This document shows, piece by piece, positions 15,425 to 22,873 of a DNA stretch of 36,542 nt. Each line of letters opens with the position of its first letter. Within the stretch, counting starts at the first letter, position 1. The position numbers and the translations under genes were made by a program. The notes below the pieces were generated by a model that did no database searches, was not told the DNA's origin, and was given only the letters and a program-made list of their open reading frames with translations. Source of the stretch: Streptomyces chilikensis (GTDB taxonomy: Bacteria; Actinomycetota; Actinomycetes; Streptomycetales; Streptomycetaceae); assembly GCF_001642695.1 (NCBI RefSeq), contig NZ_LWCC02000005.1, forward strand, positions 3,892,666 through 3,929,207. The letters are read 5' to 3'.

Positions 15425-16201
15425 GTGTCGACGCCGTTCTATGTCTCACCCCAGCAGGCGATGGCGGACCGGGCGGAATACGCCCGCAAGGGCATCGCGC
15501 GCGGCCGCAGTCTGGTCGTGCTGCAGTACGCCGACGGCATCGTCTTCGTCGGTGAGAACCCGTCCCGCGCACTGCACAAGTTCAGCGAGATCTACGACCG
15601 CATCGGCTTCGCCGCGGCGGGCAAGTACAACGAGTACGAGAACCTGCGCATCGGCGGCGTCCGCTACGCGGACCTGCGCGGCTACACCTACGACCGGGGC
15701 GACGTGACCGCGCGCGGCCTGGCCAACGTGTACGCGCAGACGCTGGGCACCATCTTCTCCAGCGCGGGGGAGAAGCCCTACGAGGTCGAGCTGGTGGTGG
15801 CCGAGGTCGGCGAGACCCCCGAGGGCGACCAGATCTACCGGCTGCCGCACGACGGCTCCATCGTCGACGAGCACGGCTCGGTCGCGGTCGGCGGCAACGC
15901 CGAGCAGATCAGCTCCTACCTGGACCAGCGCCACCGGGAGGGCATGACCCTCGCCGAGGCGCTCAAGCTGGCCGTGCAGGCGCTCTCCCGCGACACCAGC
16001 GGCACCGAGCGGGAGATCCCCGCGGAGCGCCTGGAGGTGGCCGTGCTGGACCGCACCCGGCCCCAGCGGCGGAAGTTCCGCCGGATCACCGGACCGCGCC
16101 TGGAGCGCCTGCTGACGGCGGGCGACGAGGGCGGCGCCACGGTCTCCGACGCCGGGAAGGCGGAGGGCCCGGAGGACTCCTCGCCCTCCTCCGACAGCTG
16201 A
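15425..16201 (+). CDS. prcA: 20S proteasome alpha subunit
   Basis: 258 residues, non-catalytic; seven copies form each outer ring, whose N-termini gate the entry pore and whose pockets bind the C-terminal QYL tail of Arc. The start is GTG 15425, giving [29 protein letters not shown], the typical alpha-subunit gate and H0 helix. [22 protein letters not shown] and [21 protein letters not shown] are family signatures. GGAAAGGGACGG upstream serves as ribosome-binding site. The last 30 residues are a low-complexity acidic/Ser tail ending SPSSDS. The coding end lies in a 20-bp tandem duplication that repeats the stop codon region. A TTCG-looped terminator follows at 16304. Confidence 0.97.
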   Translation: MSTPFYVSPQQAMADRAEYARKGIARGRSLVVLQYADGIVFVGENPSRALHKFSEIYDRIGFAAAGKYNEYENLRIGGVRYADLRGYTYDRGDVTARGLANVYAQTLGTIFSSAGEKPYEVELVVAEVGETPEGDQIYRLPHDGSIVDEHGSVAVGGNAEQISSYLDQRHREGMTLAEALKLAVQALSRDTSGTEREIPAERLEVAVLDRTRPQRRKFRRITGPRLERLLTAGDEGGATVSDAGKAEGPEDSSPSSDS

Positions 16202-16234
16202 CGGCCTCCTCCGACAGCTGACGGCCTCCTCCGG
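16181..16234 (+). repeat. 20-bp tandem repeat across the prcA stop codon
   Basis: Three consecutive 20-bp units: 16181-16200, 16201-16220 and 16221-16234 (partial). All share CCTCCTCCG; the first two share the last 17 bases CCCTCCTCCGACAGCTG / GCCTCCTCCGACAGCTG apart from one base. The prcA TGA is at the junction of units 1 and 2. It looks like a recent slippage duplication. Confidence 0.85.
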
Positions 16235-16303
16235 CGGCCGGCGGTCCGAGGGCCGTCGGTCCGGGGACCGGGGCCGCCGGGAGCCGCGGAGGGCTTCGCA
16301 CCT

Positions 16304-16341
16304 GTGCCGCGTGCGCACGGTTCGCCGTGCGCACGCGGCAC
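16304..16341. terminator. 17-bp perfect hairpin with TTCG loop, between prcA and lacI-type gene
   Basis: Arms 16304-16320 and 16325-16341 (GTGCCGCGTGCGCACGG and complement) closed by the stable tetraloop TTCG. Placed between convergent prcA (+) and the LacI-family gene (-), it likely ends both. Confidence 0.85.
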
Positions 16342-16381
16342 CGTCGTGTCCGGGCCCGGCCGGCGGGGCCCGGCCCGGCGG

Positions 16382-17416
16382 TCAGGGGGCGGCGGCGAGG
16401 GGCGGGGGCGGGGGAGCGGTGGAGCCCCGGACGACCAGGTCGACCGGGATGTCGTGGGTGACCGGGGCGCGGCCGTCGATCACCGACAGCAGGGCCTCCA
16501 TGCCGCGCTCGCCGGTCAGTTCCGCGTCCAGGCGGACGGTGGTGAGCTCCGGCTCCAGCGCCACCGCGAGGACCTGGTCGTCGACCCCGGTCACCGACAG
16601 GTCCCGGGGGATCCGCAGCCCCAGCCGGCGGGCCGCCTTGTAGGCGCCCACGGCGAGCAGGTCGTCGTCGCAGACCACCGCGGTCGGGCGGGGCCCCGGC
16701 GCGGTCAGCGCCGCCTCCACGGCGGCGCGGCCCCCCTCCGCGGTCATCGGGGAGACGGCCGTGGCCAGCGTGGCGTCCCGCGCCTCCGCCAGCCGGGCCT
16801 CCAGCGCCCGGGCGCGCTGTCCGAAGGTCCACGAGGGCACGTCGGCCCGCAGGTGGAGGAACCGGCGGTGGCCCAGGCCGAGCAGGTGGCCGGCGACCCG
16901 GCGGACGCCGTCGGCGATGTCCAGGTTGACGGTGGCGGCGCCCGGCGAGGTGTGGGGCTCGCTGTCGAGCATCACCAGGGGGAGGCGGTCGCCGCGCAGC
17001 ACGGTCAGCGCCTGGGCCGCCATCGACGAGGCCAGCACGCCGTCCAGCGCGGCCGGCGCCGAGGCGAACGGGTCGCGCGCCGGGCCGACGCCGGCCGGGG
17101 AGGGGTAGAGCACGATCGAGAAGCCGTGCGCCGCGGCCACCCGCGCCGCGCCGGTGTGCACGCCGGCGAAGAAGTGCGTGGTCAGCGAGGGAACCACCAG
17201 CAGCACCGTCCGGGTGCGGCCGGTGCGGAGGTTCCGGGCCGCCAGGTTGGGGCGGTAGCCCAGGCTGCGCGCGGCCTCCCGGACCCGCTCCGCGGTGGGC
17301 GCGGAGATCCGGCCCTGCCACTTGCCGCCCATGACGAGGGAGACGGAGGCCTGGGAGACGCCGGCCTCGCGGGCCACGTCCCGGCTGGTCGGGCGGGTCT
17401 TGCCTGGTGGGGGCAT
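16382..17416 (-). CDS. LacI-family transcriptional regulator
   Basis: 344 residues. The N-terminal LacI helix-turn-helix and hinge helix is clear: TSRDVAREAGVSQASVSLVMGG then ISAPTAERVREAARSLGYRPN, with the hinge region near AARNLRTGRT. The rest is a periplasmic-binding-protein-like effector domain (about 65-335) with PLVMLDSE and DLSVTGVDDQVLAVALEPELTTVRLD typical of sugar-responsive members. The ATG is at 17416. It is divergent from an MFS transporter gene with an 86-bp shared upstream region that contains inverted TACGTA elements, so it most likely represses that transporter and itself. The effector is unknown. It stands between prcA and pafA but shows no sequence link to pupylation. Confidence 0.93.
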   Translation of the reverse strand: MPPPGKTRPTSRDVAREAGVSQASVSLVMGGKWQGRISAPTAERVREAARSLGYRPNLAARNLRTGRTRTVLLVVPSLTTHFFAGVHTGAARVAAAHGFSIVLYPSPAGVGPARDPFASAPAALDGVLASSMAAQALTVLRGDRLPLVMLDSEPHTSPGAATVNLDIADGVRRVAGHLLGLGHRRFLHLRADVPSWTFGQRARALEARLAEARDATLATAVSPMTAEGGRAAVEAALTAPGPRPTAVVCDDDLLAVGAYKAARRLGLRIPRDLSVTGVDDQVLAVALEPELTTVRLDAELTGERGMEALLSVIDGRAPVTHDIPVDLVVRGSTAPPPPPLAAAP

Positions 17417-17459
17417 CGTCGGCGCGCTCTCCGTCTGGACCGAGGATCAGTGGACATGC

Positions 17460-17485
17460 TACGTATGACGCTCACGTTATACGTA
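17460..17485. promoter_or_regulatory. Putative LacI-type operator in the divergent promoter region
   Basis: TACGTAT (17460-17466) and its inverse ATACGTA (17479-17485) flank 12 bases; the two self-complementary TACGTA cores are exactly 20 bp apart, about two helical turns. The patch is the most AT-rich between the two genes, so it probably also contains their promoters. The right half lies 17 bases before the MFS ATG. Confidence 0.55.
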
Positions 17486-17502
17486 AAACGGAGGAGCGCT
17501 GC

Positions 17503-18765
17503 ATGTTTTCGCGGTACCTGGAGATCCTCAAGGCCCGGCATGCCGCGCGCCTCCTGGCGGGGACGCTGGTGGGCCGGCTGCCCAACGCCACCTCGGCCAT
17601 CGCCATCGTGCTGTTCGTCAGATCCGAGGGCGGCTCGTACACCCTGGCGGGCGTGCTCGCCGCCGTGTACGGCGTCGCCAACGCCGTGGGCCAGCCCGTG
17701 CTGGGCCGGCTGGTCGACCTGCACGGCCAGCCGCGGGTGCAGCTGCCCGCCGCCGTGCTCGCCGCGGCCGCCATGGCCGTCTTCGCCTTCACCGGCATCG
17801 ACCCGCTGCCCCTGGCCTACCTGGCCACGGCCGCCGCGGGCCTGTTCACCCCGCCGCTGGAGGGCGGGCTGCGCGCCCTGTGGCCCTCCGTGCTGCGCCG
17901 CGACGACCAGATCCACACCGCCTACGCCATGGACGCGGTGGCCCAGGAGGTCATGTTCACGGTCGGCCCGCTGCTGGTCTCGCTCTTCGTCGCCGTCTGG
18001 TCGCCGATGGCGGCCCTGATCGCGCTCAACGCGATCGGGGTGCTCGGCGCCCTGTCCGTCGTCGTCTCGCCGCCCTCGAAGGCCTGGCGGTCCGCGCCCC
18101 GCGAGGCGCACTGGCTGGGCGCGCTGCGCTCCGGCGGGCTGCTGGTCCTGCTGGGCGCGCTGTTCTTCGTCGGCATAGCCCTCGGCTCCATCACCGTCGC
18201 CGCGACCGCCTACGCCGACGGCACCGGCGGCGGGGACTCCGTGTACGCCGCCCTGCTCGCCGCCCTCGGTTTCGGCGCCCTGGTCGGCGGCGGGGTCTAC
18301 GGGGCCCGCGAATGGTCCGGACCGCCCGAGCGGCGCCTGGCGGTGCTGGTCGCGCTGCTGACGGCCGGCTACGTCCCCCTGGTCGCCATGCCCGGCCCCG
18401 CGCCGATGACCCTGCTGGCCGCGCTGGCGGGCGTCTTCCTGGCGCCCACCATCGCCTGCGCCTTCGTCCTGGTGGACCGGCACGCCCCGCGCGGCACGGT
18501 CACCGAGGCGTTCTCCTGGCTGGTGACCACCTTCACCGTCGGCCAGTCGGTCGGCACCGGCGTCACCGGGCCGGTCCTCGAACTGTTCGGGACCCGCGCC
18601 GGTTTCGCCGCCCCGGCCGCCGCCGGAACCGTGTCGCTGCTCGTGCTGTTCGCCTTCCGGAGGGTCCTGGCCGGGCCCGGAAAACCCGGGACGGTCGCCA
18701 CCGGATCGGAAAATGATCCGAATCGGGCCGTCGAACCCCGTTTCAGCTCGGGTGATCGGGCGTAA
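17503..18765 (+). CDS. Major facilitator superfamily transporter
   Basis: 420 residues from ATG 17503 (GGAGG 8 bases upstream; the open frame to 17407 crosses the divergent promoter). About twelve hydrophobic helices are seen, with the MFS half-signature region near GRLVDLHGQPRVQL (between helices 2 and 3) and the N-terminal MFSRYLEILKARHAARLLAGTLVGRLPNA typical of actinobacterial drug/sugar-type MFS proteins. It should be a secondary transporter, likely an exporter; the substrate is unknown. The divergent LacI-type gene is its likely regulator. Its TAA stop (18763-18765) forms the first three bases of the TAATGT box assigned to pafA. Confidence 0.9.
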   Translation: MFSRYLEILKARHAARLLAGTLVGRLPNATSAIAIVLFVRSEGGSYTLAGVLAAVYGVANAVGQPVLGRLVDLHGQPRVQLPAAVLAAAAMAVFAFTGIDPLPLAYLATAAAGLFTPPLEGGLRALWPSVLRRDDQIHTAYAMDAVAQEVMFTVGPLLVSLFVAVWSPMAALIALNAIGVLGALSVVVSPPSKAWRSAPREAHWLGALRSGGLLVLLGALFFVGIALGSITVAATAYADGTGGGDSVYAALLAALGFGALVGGGVYGAREWSGPPERRLAVLVALLTAGYVPLVAMPGPAPMTLLAALAGVFLAPTIACAFVLVDRHAPRGTVTEAFSWLVTTFTVGQSVGTGVTGPVLELFGTRAGFAAPAAAGTVSLLVLFAFRRVLAGPGKPGTVATGSENDPNRAVEPRFSSGDRA

Positions 18766-18768
18766 TGT
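18763..18768 (+). promoter_or_regulatory. TAATGT -10 box of a probable leaderless pafA transcript
   Basis: TAATGT ends 6 bases before ATG 18775; TCAGAC precedes the ATG, so no ribosome-binding site exists. The box overlaps the stop codon of the MFS gene. Confidence 0.55.
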
Positions 18769-18774
18769 TCAGAC

Positions 18775-20136
18775 ATGGACCGCCGCATTTTCGGGCTGGA
18801 GAACGAGTACGGCGTCACGTGCACGTTCAGGGGACAGCGCCGTCTGTCGCCTGACGAGGTGGCGCGGTACCTCTTCCGGCGTGTCGTGTCATGGGGCCGC
18901 AGCAGCAACGTGTTTCTGCGAAACGGCGCCCGCCTCTATCTCGACGTGGGTTCGCATCCGGAATACGCGACACCGGAATGCGACAACGTGACGGAGCTCG
19001 TCACCCACGACAAGGCCGGCGAGCGCATTCTCGAAGGACTTCTCGTCGACGCGGAACGCCGCCTGCACGAGGAGGGAATCGCGGGCGACGTCTATCTCTT
19101 CAAGAACAACACCGACTCGGCGGGGAACTCGTACGGCTGCCACGAGAACTACCTGGTGGCCCGGCACGGAGAGTTCTCCCGGCTGGCGGACATCCTGATC
19201 CCGTTCCTCGTCACCCGGCAGCTGCTGTGCGGGGCGGGCAAGGTCCTCCAGACCCCGCGCGGCGCGGTGTACTGCGTCAGCCAGCGGGCCGAGCACATCT
19301 GGGAGGGCGTCTCCTCGGCGACCACCCGCTCGAGGCCCATCATCAACACCCGCGACGAGCCGCACGCCGACGCCGAGCGCTACCGCCGGCTGCACGTGAT
19401 CGTCGGCGACTCCAACATGTCGGAGACGACCATGCTGCTCAAGGTCGGGGCCACCGACCTGGTGCTGCGCATGATCGAGGCCGGCACGGTGATGCGCGAC
19501 CTCACCCTGGAGAACCCCATCCGGGCCATCCGCGAGGTCAGCCACGACATCACCGGGCGCCGCAAGGTGCGCCTGGCCAGCGGCCGGGAGGCGTCGGCGC
19601 TGGAGGTGCAGCGCGAGTACTACGAGAAGGCCTGCGAGTTCGTCGACCGGCGGGGCATCCGCACCGGCGTCGTCGAGCAGGTCCTCGAGCTGTGGGGCCG
19701 CACCCTGGACGCGATCGAGACGGAGGACCTCGACAAGGTCGGCACCGAGATCGACTGGGTGATCAAGTACAAGCTGCTGGAGCGCTACCGCGCCAAGCAC
19801 AACATGACCATGTCGAACCCGCGGGTCGCCCAGATAGACCTCGCCTACCACGACATCCACCGCCGCCGCGGCCTCTACTACCTGCTGGAGCGCAACGGCC
19901 AGGCCAAGCGGATCTGCAACGACGTCAAGATCTTCGAGGGCAAGTCGGTGCCGCCGCAGACCACGCGGGCCCGGCTGCGCGGAGACTTCATCAAGCGGGC
20001 GCAGGAGCAGCGCCGCGACTTCACGGTGGACTGGGTCCACCTGAAGCTCAACGACCAGGCGCAGCGCACGGTCCTGTGCAAGGACCCGTTCCGCTCGGTC
20101 GACGACCGGGTGGAGAAGCTCATCGCCGGCATGTAG
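18775..20136 (+). CDS. pafA: Pup-protein ligase
   Basis: 453 residues, a homologue of Dop and of glutamine synthetase-type ligases. Using ATP it phosphorylates the C-terminal Glu of deamidated Pup and joins it to a substrate lysine. The active site includes FGLENEYGV (Glu9, Glu11), catalytic Asp57 in [39 protein letters not shown] and [21 protein letters not shown]. It lacks the Dop-specific insertion. There is no ribosome-binding site before ATG 18775, while a -10-like TAATGT is 6 bases upstream: probably leaderless. The segment 18892-19110 uses markedly more A/T-ending codons (TTT, CGA, TAT, GAA, ATT, CTT) than the rest. It is separated from prcA by the LacI/MFS pair. Confidence 0.97.
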   Translation: MDRRIFGLENEYGVTCTFRGQRRLSPDEVARYLFRRVVSWGRSSNVFLRNGARLYLDVGSHPEYATPECDNVTELVTHDKAGERILEGLLVDAERRLHEEGIAGDVYLFKNNTDSAGNSYGCHENYLVARHGEFSRLADILIPFLVTRQLLCGAGKVLQTPRGAVYCVSQRAEHIWEGVSSATTRSRPIINTRDEPHADAERYRRLHVIVGDSNMSETTMLLKVGATDLVLRMIEAGTVMRDLTLENPIRAIREVSHDITGRRKVRLASGREASALEVQREYYEKACEFVDRRGIRTGVVEQVLELWGRTLDAIETEDLDKVGTEIDWVIKYKLLERYRAKHNMTMSNPRVAQIDLAYHDIHRRRGLYYLLERNGQAKRICNDVKIFEGKSVPPQTTRARLRGDFIKRAQEQRRDFTVDWVHLKLNDQAQRTVLCKDPFRSVDDRVEKLIAGM

Positions 20137-20167
20137 CCGGCCCGGGAAGGACGACAGCGCGGCGCGT

Positions 20168-20198
20168 GCGGGGGCCCGGAGCCGATCCGGACCCCCGC
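20168..20198 (+). terminator. Hairpin after pafA
   Basis: Arms 20168-20179 and 20187-20198 pair over 12 positions with one C-A mismatch, 32 bases after the stop. It is followed by a second GC-rich inverted stretch and then by TAGAGT (20234-20239), a -10 candidate for the next gene. Confidence 0.6.
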
Positions 20199-20284
20199 CG
20201 CGTCCGTACGGGGGCGGCGGGGCGGGAAAGCCGTAGAGTGGCGCGGGACGCCCACTCGAAGATCGACCGATAGAGGCCCTCATC

Positions 20285-21280
20285 GTGCGCCGACGCTCAC
20301 TCCTTCTGGCCGTTCCCGCCGGACTGGCCACCCTCTCCGCCTGCGGCTCCGACTCGCCGGACAAGGAGGCGGACGCCACGGCCAGCCCGTCGCCGCAGTC
20401 GCCCAGCGCGGCCCCGCCGCCGAAGATCGTGGACGGTCCGCTGCCCGAGATCACCGCGGGCAAGGAGTTCGGGCAGAAGCCGACGGTGGCCAAGGGGTCC
20501 GGCACCCCCTCGAAGGACCTCGCGGTGCGCACCGTGATCGCCGGGAACGGCCGCACGGTCGCCGAGAACGACTTCATCCAGGCGCAGTACCTCGGCCAGA
20601 ACTGGGCGAACGCCAAGGTCTTCGACAACTCCTTCGACCGCGGGACGCCGATCGTCATCCAGCTCGCCCAGGGCAGCATCATCGACGGCTGGCGCTACGG
20701 GCTGTCCGGCAAGAAGGCCGGCAGCCGCGTGATGATGGCGGTCCCGCCCACCTGGGGCTACGGCGAGCAGGGCAACGCGCAGGCCGGAATCAAGGGCGAC
20801 GACACCCTGGTGTTCGTGATCGACATCGAGAACACCTTCAACGCCCGCAGCTCCGCCGAGGGGAAGGCGGTCCCCCAGGACTCCACGCTGCCCGAGGTCG
20901 GCACCAACACCGACGGCAAGGCCCCTTCGCTCGAGATCCCCAGGACCGCGCCCCCGAAGGACCTCGTCTCCGAGTACGTCCTCGAGGGGGACGGGCCCAC
21001 GGTGGAGAAGGACAGCACCGTGCTGGTGCAGTACAAGGGCGTGCTCTGGGCGGACGGCAAGGAGTTCGACTCCACCTACGGCCGCGGCCAGCTGACCTCG
21101 TTCTCGCTGCAGCAGGTCGTCCCCGGCTGGTCGCAGGGCCTGGCGGGCAAGAAGGTCGGCAGCCGGGTCCTGATCGTGATCCCGCCGAAGCTCGGCTACG
21201 GCGACAACCCCCCGCAGGGCAGCCCGATCAAGAAGGACTCGACGCTCGTCTTCACGGTGGACCTGCTGGCGAAGATGTGA
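20285..21280 (+). CDS. Exported lipoprotein with two FKBP-type peptidyl-prolyl isomerase domains
   Basis: 331 residues. The signal RRRSLLLAVPAGLATLSAC has a lipobox LSAC with Cys20, so it should be anchored on the outer face of the membrane, after which comes a Ser/Pro-rich linker. FKBP domain 1 (about 95-185) shows VFDNSFDRG, IIDGWRYGL and TWGYGEQG; domain 2 (about 235-331) shows EFDSTYGRGQ, VVPGWSQGL and KLGYGDNPP. The Trp and Tyr of the active pocket are present in both. It would catalyse proline isomerisation during folding of secreted proteins. The start is GTG 20285 with GAGG about 9 bases upstream. The next gene is a cytosolic single-domain FKBP, a conserved pairing beside pafA in Streptomyces as I recall. 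Confidence 0.93.
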   Translation: MRRRSLLLAVPAGLATLSACGSDSPDKEADATASPSPQSPSAAPPPKIVDGPLPEITAGKEFGQKPTVAKGSGTPSKDLAVRTVIAGNGRTVAENDFIQAQYLGQNWANAKVFDNSFDRGTPIVIQLAQGSIIDGWRYGLSGKKAGSRVMMAVPPTWGYGEQGNAQAGIKGDDTLVFVIDIENTFNARSSAEGKAVPQDSTLPEVGTNTDGKAPSLEIPRTAPPKDLVSEYVLEGDGPTVEKDSTVLVQYKGVLWADGKEFDSTYGRGQLTSFSLQQVVPGWSQGLAGKKVGSRVLIVIPPKLGYGDNPPQGSPIKKDSTLVFTVDLLAKM

Positions 21281-21340
21281 CGCCCGGGATGGGAGACTGA
21301 TCCCGTTGCATCTTTTCGTCCATCAGCAGGAGACAGATTC

Positions 21341-21712
21341 GTGAGCAACGACAAGCCGGAGATCGACTTCCCGGGCGGCGAGCCGCCGGCGGACCTCGAG
21401 ATCAAGGACATCTGGGAGGGCGACGGCGAGGTGGCCAAGGCCGGCGACATCGTCTCCGTCCACTACGTCGGCGTGGCCTTCTCGACCGGCGAGGAGTTCG
21501 ACTCGTCGTTCAACCGCGGCACCCCGCTGCGCTTCCAGCTCGGCGTCGGGCAGGTCATCAGCGGCTGGGACCAGGGCGTGCAGGGCATGAAGGTCGGCGG
21601 CCGCCGCCAGCTGACCATCCCGCCGCACCTGGCGTACGGCGACCGCGGCGCGGGCCGCGCCATCGGCCCCGGCGAGACGCTGATCTTCGTCTGCGACCTG
21701 GTCTCGGTCTGA
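21341..21712 (+). CDS. FKBP-type peptidyl-prolyl cis-trans isomerase
   Basis: 123 residues, one complete FK506-binding domain without signal peptide, so cytosolic. Landmark stretches: VSVHYVGVAFSTGEEFDSSFNRG, VISGWDQGVQGMKVGGRR and HLAYGDRGAG, which carry the Phe-Asp, Trp and Tyr pocket residues; the end LIFVCDLVSV is canonical. The start is GTG 21341 with AGGAG 8-9 bases upstream. It lies 60 bases after the double-domain FKBP lipoprotein, separated only by a weak 5-bp hairpin (around 21286-21306) followed by TTGCATCTTTT. A strong palindromic terminator follows the gene. Confidence 0.95.
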   Translation: MSNDKPEIDFPGGEPPADLEIKDIWEGDGEVAKAGDIVSVHYVGVAFSTGEEFDSSFNRGTPLRFQLGVGQVISGWDQGVQGMKVGGRRQLTIPPHLAYGDRGAGRAIGPGETLIFVCDLVSV

Positions 21713-21770
21713 CCCCGGGCCGGCCCGCGAGCGGCCGGCACGCGGTCAAGAACGATCACGACGGGCTCCC

Positions 21771-21802
21771 AGGGTCCGTGCCCCGGCCGGGGCACGGACC
21801 CT
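21771..21802 (+). terminator. 32-base perfect palindromic terminator after the FKBP gene
   Basis: AGGGTCCGTGCCCCGG followed by its exact complement, then TCGGCTTTC. Upstream, a smaller 7-bp hairpin (21719-21725 with 21733-21739) begins right after the stop. Together they insulate pafB. Confidence 0.8.
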
Positions 21803-21875
21803 CGGCTTTCCCCCCGGGGCCTCGGAGCGGTACGGTCGTCCGTCGGAAGTGACGAGGGAGAGGGCGTAGGGCGTC

Positions 21876-22829
21876 GTGGCGATTGCCAAGGCAGAGCGGC
21901 TGATGAACCTGGCACTGTGCCTGCTGGGCACCCGGCGGCCGCTCAGCAAGCGCGAGCTGCGCGCATCCCTGGAGGCCTACATGGAGGCCACCACCGACGA
22001 GTCGTTCAACCGCATGTTCGAGCGGGACAAGGACGACCTGCGGGAGCTCGGACTGGTCATCGAGACCGTCGAGAACCTCGACGGCGAGGTCGGCTACCTG
22101 GCCCGCCACGGCTCCAACCAGCTCCCGCCGATCACCCTGGACGCCGAGGAGGCCGCCGCACTGGGCCTGGCCGCCAGCGTCTGGCAGCAGGCCCGGCTGG
22201 CCGGGGCGGCCAGCGGCGCCCTGCAGAAGCTGCGCGCCGCCGGACTGCCCGAGGACGTCGACCCGTACGCGACCAACGGCGCGCTCGAGCCGCGCATCCC
22301 CGTCCACGAAGCCGCCTTCGAGCCGCTGATGCTGGCCTGCCGCGACCGCCGCCCGGTCGTCTTCGACTACCGCAAGGCCACCGCCGCCGCCCCCGAGCCC
22401 CGCCAGGTGGAACCCTGGGCACTGGAGTGCTGGCGCGGTCACTGGTACCTGGCCGGCTGGGACCGCGACCGCGGCGCCGAGCGGGTCTTCCGGCTCTCCC
22501 GGATCACCGGCAAGGTCCGCACCCGCACCGGCGCCTTCACCGCCGAGGTCCCCGACGTGGTCCGGGTCCGCGAGACGGTGGCCCGCTGGGCCGGCGAGAG
22601 CGCCGAGCGTTCCGCGCTGGTCCGGCTGCGCACCGGCTGCGGCTACCCGCTGCGCGCCCGCGCCACCGCCGTCCGGCCGCTCGGCGACGGCTGGGACGAG
22701 GTGGAGATCCCGTACGGCCACGGCCTCGACGCCCTGCTCGTCGAGTTCGGGCCCGACGTGGTGGTGGTGGAGCCGGCCGAACTGCGGGCCGACGTGATCG
22801 ACCGGCTGCGCGCCGTGGCCAAGGGCTGA
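21876..22829 (+). CDS. pafB: WYL-domain transcriptional activator PafB
   Basis: 317 residues. An N-terminal winged helix (about 1-75, MAIAKAERLMNLALCLLGTRRPLSKRELR) is followed by a linker and a WYL domain (about 135-235) with the eponymous HWYLAGWD and FRLSRI, then a WCX-type C-terminal extension. In mycobacteria PafB and PafC form a heterodimer that activates LexA-independent DNA-damage genes through RNA polymerase holoenzyme. The start is GTG 21876 with purine-rich GAGGGAGAGGG upstream, and a -10-like TACGGT is at 21831-21836. pafC follows 44 bases later with its own ribosome-binding site, so they likely form an operon. The association with the proteasome genes is chromosomal rather than direct in mechanism. 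Confidence 0.94.
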   Translation: MAIAKAERLMNLALCLLGTRRPLSKRELRASLEAYMEATTDESFNRMFERDKDDLRELGLVIETVENLDGEVGYLARHGSNQLPPITLDAEEAAALGLAASVWQQARLAGAASGALQKLRAAGLPEDVDPYATNGALEPRIPVHEAAFEPLMLACRDRRPVVFDYRKATAAAPEPRQVEPWALECWRGHWYLAGWDRDRGAERVFRLSRITGKVRTRTGAFTAEVPDVVRVRETVARWAGESAERSALVRLRTGCGYPLRARATAVRPLGDGWDEVEIPYGHGLDALLVEFGPDVVVVEPAELRADVIDRLRAVAKG

Positions 22830-22873
22830 GGGGCTCCCTTTGTGGGAACTGCATCGATGAGGGGAACGCCAGC

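Noticed and set aside
16181-16234. CRISPR-like array
   Set aside because: Units are directly abutting without spacers, only two and a half copies, and overlap a coding end; it is a simple tandem duplication.
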